From: Bacillota bacterium | Lineage (GTDB): Bacteria; Bacillota; Clostridia; Oscillospirales; Acutalibacteraceae | DNA: 9,883 nucleotides | Direction: 5' to 3' | Assembly: GCA_023412845.1 (NCBI GenBank) | Contig: JAEZRH010000119.1 | Span: forward strand, 1-9,883 | Part shown: piece by piece, positions 6,392 through 9,883 of the stretch | Position numbering within the stretch: position 1 is the stretch's first letter | Layout: each line of letters begins with the position of its first letter | Program-made: the position numbers and the translations under genes | The notes under the pieces: generated by a model | The model's database searches: none | Told to the model about the DNA's origin: nothing | The model's input: only the letters and a program-made list of their open reading frames with translations

Positions 6392-6420
6392 ATAATATAT
6401 CATTTTATGCTTGATGTCAA
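6392..6420 (-). promoter_or_regulatory. Sigma-70/A promoter of the transporter-metY operon
   Basis: On the minus strand TTGACA (6420-6415) and TATTAT (6397-6392) are separated by exactly 17 bp. The -35 is perfect consensus and the -10 matches five of six positions. Transcription should start near 6385, giving a leader of about 245 nt before the first permease gene. No other promoter of this quality was seen inside the operon. Confidence 0.85.
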
Positions 6421-6426
6421 GACGAT

Positions 6427-6447
6427 ATTCTTAGAATCCCCGGATTC
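6427..6447. promoter_or_regulatory. Overlapping palindromes upstream of the operon -35 box
   Basis: ATTCT-T-AGAAT (6427-6437) and GAATCC-CC-GGATTC (6434-6447) are two perfect inverted repeats that overlap by four bases. They lie just upstream of the minus-strand -35 box, where activators such as LysR-type regulators bind. No regulator of that kind is encoded in the window, so the assignment rests on position and symmetry only. Confidence 0.3.
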
Positions 6448-6539
6448 AGGCAAAGTAAATTCTTGGCAGCCGGGCCTCTCCGCTCCGCAAAAGCAGTTCG
6501 TTCCTCTATGGCTCCCGGTTCCGTAAATCAAATGGACGC

Positions 6540-6568
6540 TTGAAAAATCCTACAAAAACAAATATACT
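6540..6568 (+). promoter_or_regulatory. Promoter of the LacI-family regulator gene
   Basis: TTGAAA (6540-6545) and TATACT (6563-6568) are spaced by 17 bp, a good sigma-70/A match. It is divergent from the minus-strand operon promoter about 120 bp away. Transcription would start near 6575, leaving about 70 nt of leader. None of the operator sequence seen before alsB recurs here, so autoregulation by the same site is not evident. The interval 6448-6539 shows nothing else I can name. Confidence 0.75.
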
Positions 6569-6645
6569 TGATTTCAGTCCTTATCGCTGGTCTCTATATC
6601 GATCCTCATCAGCGGAGATACCCCGACTTATTGGAGGAAGACGAA

Positions 6646-7686
6646 GTGGAAAAAGCCAAAAGCATAAAGGAAATCGCGGAGCTCGCCGGTGTTTCGACCG
6701 CAACAGTCTCCCGTGTAATCAATCAGAACGGACGGTTTTCCCGCGAAACGGAGGAGCGGGTCCGCCGGATTATCGCTCAAAACGATTACGTGCCGAATAT
6801 GACCGCAAAGGGCCTGCGCACAAATCAGACGCGCGTGGTCGGCATTATGGTACCGGATATCACCAACCCGCACTTTTCAAGCGTTGTGCTGAAGCTGGAA
6901 ATGAACCTGTTTCGCAGGGGATTTTCCTGCCTGATCTGCAATACAAATGAAAGCGAGGAGCTGGAAAAAAAGCATATCAAATCGCTCACTGCGCAGAATG
7001 TCAGCGGTATCGTAATGATTTCAAGCACGCGCGATTATGCCGAGCTCGGCACCTTGCCTGTGGTGTACGTGGACCGGCCTGCCCGCAGCGGCAGCAACAA
7101 CGGCGTGATGATAGAATCCGACAATATGCAGGGCGGGTATCTTGCCACCCGGGAACTTCTGAATGCAGGCTGCCGCAAGGTCGCGATCCTGACATGCCTT
7201 TTAAACGACACCAACCAGTCCGCTCGTTATGAAGGTTTCCGCCGTGCGGTCGCGGAAAGGGAAAACAGCGGGGCGGTGGCAATCCGCGTCAATCTCAGCG
7301 AGGTTTCCATCGAGGCGGCGCATGAGGCCACCCTTTCGCTGCTGAAAGAAGGAACTCCGTTTGACGGCGTAATGTGTACGACGGATACCGTGGCCGCAGG
7401 CGTGGTTACTGCATTGCGCGAACACGGCCTGCTGGTTCCGGATGATGTGATGATCACGGGCTTCGACGACTGCCTTCTGGCTTCGGTCTGCGGCCCGGGA
7501 TTGACGAGCGTCCGGCAGGACGTGGATGAAATGGCCCGCCTTGCGGTTGACCTGCTGTTGAAAATGATCCACGGGGACACTCCGAGCCGTCTGTATTACC
7601 GCCTTCCCGTTTCCGTGACGGTTCGCAACTCCACCCGCCGGTTCACGGCCTCCCGCTCGGAAAATCCCGGCGGAGCCGAAGCATAA
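6646..7686 (+). CDS. LacI/GalR-family transcriptional regulator
   Basis: This 346-aa DNA-binding repressor-type protein has an N-terminal helix-turn-helix (about 6-25, SIKEIAELAGVSTATVSRVI). It is followed by the hinge helix region (YVPNMTAKGLRTNQT, 48-62) and a periplasmic-binding-protein-like effector domain beginning VVGIMVPDITNPHF, with VDRPARSGSNN, GFRRAV, TTDTVAAGVVTALREHG, ITGFDD and LTSVRQDVDEMARLAVDLL. The frame is open back to a TTG at 6568, but that overlaps the promoter. GTG at 6646 with GGAGG 8 nt upstream places the HTH at the usual distance from the N-terminus, so I chose it. The gene is followed by a terminator and then, in the same direction, by an allose/ribose-type importer with LacI-type operator sites. 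It therefore probably controls that importer, with a sugar or sugar phosphate as effector. Confidence 0.93.
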   Translation: MEKAKSIKEIAELAGVSTATVSRVINQNGRFSRETEERVRRIIAQNDYVPNMTAKGLRTNQTRVVGIMVPDITNPHFSSVVLKLEMNLFRRGFSCLICNTNESEELEKKHIKSLTAQNVSGIVMISSTRDYAELGTLPVVYVDRPARSGSNNGVMIESDNMQGGYLATRELLNAGCRKVAILTCLLNDTNQSARYEGFRRAVAERENSGAVAIRVNLSEVSIEAAHEATLSLLKEGTPFDGVMCTTDTVAAGVVTALREHGLLVPDDVMITGFDDCLLASVCGPGLTSVRQDVDEMARLAVDLLLKMIHGDTPSRLYYRLPVSVTVRNSTRRFTASRSENPGGAEA

Positions 7687-7711
7687 AGGGTACAAAATAA
7701 TTGCGGAGGGA

Positions 7712-7769
7712 ATTTCCTTCGGCCAGACGGGCGGTGAAACGCTTTCCTCTGGCCGAAGGAGATTTTTTT
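7712..7769 (+). terminator. Terminator of the LacI-family regulator gene
   Basis: TCCTTCGGCCAGA (7715-7727) pairs perfectly with TCTGGCCGAAGGA (7748-7760). The stem is extendable by a few pairs through one G-U, encloses a 20-nt loop and is followed by seven T (7763-7769). It lies 25 bp after the stop codon and separates the regulator from the importer genes. Confidence 0.92.
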
Positions 7770-7878
7770 GTTCCCCGCGGCGGCCGTTTTCAGGAAAAGC
7801 CTTGTTCCCGGAATTCACGCAAGGTTTCATCTTAACGGCTCATGCGGTGAAGGAAGCGCGAAGCAGGCAGAATTCGTT

Positions 7879-7892
7879 AATTTGCACAAATT
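7879..7892. promoter_or_regulatory. Palindrome next to the upstream operator
   Basis: AATTTG-CA-CAAATT is a perfect 6-bp inverted repeat that touches the distal LacI-type site, upstream of the alsB promoter. It could bind a second regulator. No family is recognised. The stretch 7771-7878 before it shows no other structure I can name. Confidence 0.3.
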
Positions 7893-7909
7893 GAGCAATC
7901 GTTTACCCA
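7891..7909 (-). promoter_or_regulatory. LacI-type operator site 1 (distal)
   Basis: Read on the minus strand this is TGGGTAAACGATTGCTCAA, with the central CG and flanking AAA/TT typical of LacI-family operators. It matches the downstream site at 7977-7995 in 17 of 19 positions but in opposite orientation. It lies upstream of the alsB -35 box, its centre about 73 bp before the predicted transcription start. Confidence 0.7.
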
Positions 7910-7937
7910 TTATTCATACAAATATAGTGCTGCAGTA

Positions 7938-7966
7938 TTGACAATTAATTGGTGAAACAGTACAAT
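7938..7966 (+). promoter_or_regulatory. Promoter of the allose-type importer operon
   Basis: TTGACA (7938-7943) and TACAAT (7961-7966) are separated by 17 bp. The -35 is consensus and the -10 has one mismatch. Transcription should start near 7973, only a few bases before operator site 2. Operator-like sites flank the promoter on both sides. Confidence 0.88.
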
Positions 7967-7976
7967 ATCCATGCAG

Positions 7977-7995
7977 TGGGAAAACGATTACTCAA
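7977..7995 (+). promoter_or_regulatory. LacI-type operator site 2 (proximal)
   Basis: TGGGAAAACGATTACTCAA is nearly the same as site 1 in reverse orientation. It starts just after the predicted transcription start of the alsB promoter, the classical place for a repressor to block RNA polymerase. The CG centres of the two sites are 85 bp apart, close to eight helical turns, which suits a DNA loop. A shorter perfect palindrome, AAACGTTT (8019-8026), 37 bp further down and just before the alsB ribosome binding site, could be a weak third site. Confidence 0.72.
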
Positions 7996-8039
7996 AATTC
8001 CCACACAAAATTTTATAGAAACGTTTAGGAGGAAAAGTT

Positions 8040-9086
8040 ATGAAAAGGATGAAAGCTCTTGCTGCCGGTCTGCTGACAATCGCAATGACCATGAGTATGG
8101 CAGCCTGCGGGTCCTCCGGGTCATCCTCTGCGGCTCCCGCCGCATCGTCTTCCGGCAGCGCCGCCGCTTCACAGCCGGTGGCCAGCGTAGGTTCAACCTC
8201 AGGCGGCGCAGAGTATGCAGTGGTTCTGAAGGTTCTTTCCAGCCAGTTCTGGCAAACCATGCGCGACGGCATTGAAGCCGAGGCCAAAAAGCAGAACGTG
8301 AAGGTCGACATCTTCGCCGCCAACACCGAGGACGATGTGGAAGGCCAGGTCGCTCTGCTGGAGAACGCCATCTCCAAAGGCTACAAAGCCATCGGCGTCG
8401 CGCCGATTTCCAACGTCAACCTGAACAATGCGGTCGCCGACGCAACCAAAAAGGGGATCAGGATCGTAAACATCGATGCAAAAATCGACCTGAATGCCCT
8501 CTCGCAGCTCGGCGGAGCCTGCTACGCGTATGTTTCCAGCGATAATAAGGCCATCGGCAAAATGGGCGCCGAGTACCTGATCAAGCAGATCGGCGGAAAA
8601 GGCGAGGTCGCCGTTGTGGAAGGCAAGGCCGGCGACATCTCCAGCGAAGACCGCGGCGGCGGCGCAAAAGCTGCTTTCCAGGCTGCAAACCTGAAGATTG
8701 TGGAAAGCCAGCCGGCCGACTGGGACCGCACGAAAGCCTACGACGTTGCAACCAACTACATAACTGCACACCCGAACCTCAAGGCGATCTACTGCTGCAA
8801 CGACACCATGGCCATGGGCGTTGAAGAGGCCGTTGCCGCCTCCGGCAAAGACATCAAGGTCTGCGGCACGGACGGCAACAGCGACGCCGTGCAGTCCGTT
8901 TCCGACGGGAAGCTGACCGCAACCGTAACGCAGGACTCTGCGGCAATCGGCGCGAAGGGTCTCGACCTGATGATTGAGGCCGCCGCAAAGAACGCCGAGA
9001 TAAAGCCCAGCACGGATATCCCCACCTACGGCATCCCGGCGATCCTTGTCACGAAAGACAACGCGTCAAAGTATCTTTCCAAATAA
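8040..9086 (+). CDS. alsB: D-allose/ribose-type sugar-binding lipoprotein
   Basis: This 348-aa extracellular receptor belongs to the ribose-binding-protein class (periplasmic binding protein type 1). A signal peptide (1-22) ends at MAAC, with lipidated C23, followed by a Ser/Ala/Gly-rich tether to about residue 56. The mature part follows Escherichia coli AlsB closely by eye: AEYAVVLKVLSSQFW, then VDIFAA, then SKGYKAIGVAPISNVNLNNA, then VNIDAKIDL, then VVEGKAGDISSEDR, then ESQPADWDR, then KAIYCCNDTMAMGV, then CGTDG and ATVTQ. Ligand-side residues of this class (FW near 70-71, the Arg of SSEDR, the DWDR Asp/Arg, N-D of NDTMA, D of GTDG) are kept, so it should bind an aldohexose or pentose such as D-allose. 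D-ribose or a related sugar remains possible. AGGAGG lies 7 nt before the start. It heads the importer operon, and alsA follows after 174 bp. Confidence 0.85.
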   Translation: MKRMKALAAGLLTIAMTMSMAACGSSGSSSAAPAASSSGSAAASQPVASVGSTSGGAEYAVVLKVLSSQFWQTMRDGIEAEAKKQNVKVDIFAANTEDDVEGQVALLENAISKGYKAIGVAPISNVNLNNAVADATKKGIRIVNIDAKIDLNALSQLGGACYAYVSSDNKAIGKMGAEYLIKQIGGKGEVAVVEGKAGDISSEDRGGGAKAAFQAANLKIVESQPADWDRTKAYDVATNYITAHPNLKAIYCCNDTMAMGVEEAVAASGKDIKVCGTDGNSDAVQSVSDGKLTATVTQDSAAIGAKGLDLMIEAAAKNAEIKPSTDIPTYGIPAILVTKDNASKYLSK

Positions 9087-9108
9087 ATTCAGAGTTCAGG
9101 TCTTTTAT

Positions 9109-9146
9109 AAACCGCCGCCCGCCCACCCTTCAGTGGGCGGCGGTTT
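9109..9146 (+). terminator. GC-rich hairpin after alsB (leaky terminator or 3' stabiliser)
   Basis: GTGGGCGG (9133-9140) pairs with CCGCCCAC (9119-9126) around the loop CCTTCA. AAACCG (9109-9114) closes on CGGTTT (9141-9146), with a 4-nt bulge on the 5' side. Only TTT follows, so termination should be partial. Such a hairpin between a binding-protein gene and its ATPase gene usually protects the upstream mRNA and keeps the receptor in excess. It is a strong structure, but its action is inferred. Confidence 0.6.
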
Positions 9147-9162
9147 CACAGATATTGCGAGC

Positions 9163-9227
9163 GGCAGGCACTGCGCCGCCTTTTCAGACGGAATGCCTGC
9201 CAGGCTGACAATGTCTGAAGGTCAGCC
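9163..9227 (+). ncRNA. Two adjacent hairpins with complementary loops before alsA
   Basis: Hairpin A is GGCAGGCA (9163-9170) with TGCCTGCC (9194-9201). Hairpin B is GGCTGAC (9203-9209) with GTCAGCC (9221-9227). Both stems are perfect and only one base separates them. The loop of A contains TTCAGAC (9183-9189) and the loop of B contains GTCTGAA (9213-9219), perfectly complementary over 7 nt, so a kissing-loop fold is possible. The element lies 21 nt before the alsA ribosome binding site. It matches no riboswitch class I recognise, and could be a cis-regulatory RNA, a processing site or an mRNA stabiliser. Confidence 0.45.
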
Positions 9228-9260
9228 GGGTCATTTGAAATTTACAAGGGGGAGAACGTG

Positions 9261-9883
9261 ATGGAACCCATTATACAGATGAAAGACATTACCAAACGCT
9301 TTCCTGGCATTGTGGCGCTGGACCATATCAATTTTGACGTTCAGCCGGGAGAAGTCCATGTGCTGCTCGGCGAGAACGGGGCCGGGAAATCCACGCTGAT
9401 GAAAGTTCTCAGCGGGGCGTACACTCCCGACGAAGGAACGATCGTCGCCGGCGGAACGGAGTATAAAAAACTCACGCCGCACCTTTCGGCGGAATGCGGC
9501 ATCAGCATTATCTACCAGGAGCTGAGTGTCGTAAACTGGCTCGACATCCGCGAGAACATTTTCATGGGCCGCCTGCCCATGAAAAAAGCTGGGGGAATCC
9601 CCGTCGTGGACTACGCCCAGATCAATTCCCGCACGGAAGACCTCCTGCGGCAGGTCAACCTGCTCGGCAAGAAGCCGGCGACCAATGTCGGCGACCTCAG
9701 CATCAGCGAAAAACAGATGGTTGAGATCGCTAAGGCCATCGCGTTCAACGCGAAGGTCATCGTCATGGACGAACCGACCTCCTCCCTGACGGAGGATGAG
9801 GTGAAAAAGCTTTTCGTCATTATCCGCAAACTGAAGGCGGAGGGCCGCGGGGTCGTTTTTATTTCGCATAAGCTGTCGGAAAT
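9261..9883 (+). CDS. alsA: D-allose/ribose-type ABC importer ATPase, partial (cut by window end)
   Basis: The first 207 residues of a sugar-importer ATPase of the RbsA/AlsA class are present. Full-length members are about 500 aa with two nucleotide-binding domains. Visible in the first domain are Walker A GENGAGKST (37-45), Q-loop IIYQELSVVNWLDIRENIFM (83-102), the degenerate signature LSISEKQ (146-152) in place of LSGGQ, Walker B VIVMDEPTSSLT (166-177) and switch H203 in ISHKLSE. The wording IIYQELSV and LSIS.KQM matches E. coli AlsA well. GGGGGAG lies 6 nt before the ATG at 9261. A GTG codon directly before is a less likely start. It follows alsB in the same direction and should energise uptake of the sugar bound by AlsB. 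The permease gene is expected beyond the window. Confidence 0.92.
   Translation, partial: MEPIIQMKDITKRFPGIVALDHINFDVQPGEVHVLLGENGAGKSTLMKVLSGAYTPDEGTIVAGGTEYKKLTPHLSAECGISIIYQELSVVNWLDIRENIFMGRLPMKKAGGIPVVDYAQINSRTEDLLRQVNLLGKKPATNVGDLSISEKQMVEIAKAIAFNAKVIVMDEPTSSLTEDEVKKLFVIIRKLKAEGRGVVFISHKLSE

Noticed and set aside
8199..8771. 190-aa open frame on the minus strand
   Set aside because: Antisense shadow of alsB. No upstream signals were seen.
9231..9869. 212-aa open frame on the minus strand
   Set aside because: Antisense to the alsA-like ATPase, which has an intact motif set on the plus strand.
1..9883. CRISPR array, tRNA or rRNA genes
   Set aside because: No regularly spaced direct repeats, cloverleaf-like sequence or rRNA-like stretch was seen on either strand.

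Overview
The window looks like chromosomal DNA of an anaerobic, moderately GC-rich member of the Clostridia (Firmicutes), most likely an Oscillospiraceae/Ruminococcaceae-type organism. The reasons are strong GGAGG ribosome binding sites, consensus sigma-70/A promoters, lipoprotein signal peptides followed by long Ser/Ala-rich linkers, T-tract intrinsic terminators, and a family mix typical of that group. This placement is an inference; no rRNA or other taxonomic marker is present.

Region 1 (about 1-650) is a more AT-rich remnant of an IS200/IS605-family insertion sequence. Its tnpA on the minus strand carries at least three frameshifts and a His-to-Tyr change in the HUH motif, with hairpins near both ends. 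Region 2 (691-6420) is one minus-strand operon, read from high to low coordinates. It runs: promoter (6392-6420), short Cys-containing leader ORF (6239-6352), intrinsic terminator inside the leader (6157-6193), OpuC-type permease, ProX/OpuC-type binding lipoprotein, multi-cluster iron-sulfur protein, ABC ATPase without CBS domains, second permease, O-acetylhomoserine sulfhydrylase (metY), then a strong terminator (691-732). Genes overlap or sit within about 50 bp of each other. Region 3 (6540-7769) is a divergently transcribed LacI-family regulator with its own promoter and terminator. Region 4 (7879-9883, plus strand) is a D-allose/ribose-type ABC importer: promoter, alsB-like binding protein, a structured intercistronic stretch, and an alsA-like ATPase cut by the window end.

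How the genes may work together: the LacI-type protein probably represses the allose-type importer. Two near-identical 19-bp operator-like sites (17/19 matches, opposite orientation) flank the alsB promoter, their CG centres 85 bp apart (about eight helical turns). The minus-strand operon joins a quaternary-amine-type importer to a redox protein and a sulfur-assimilation enzyme behind a leader with Cys codons and a terminator. I infer that it imports a small organic (possibly sulfur-containing) compound, processes it reductively and feeds the released sulfur or thiol into homocysteine/methionine synthesis under attenuation control. The substrate cannot be read from the sequence. The two most novel-looking items are this operon with its leader, and a pair of adjacent hairpins with perfectly complementary loops between alsB and alsA.
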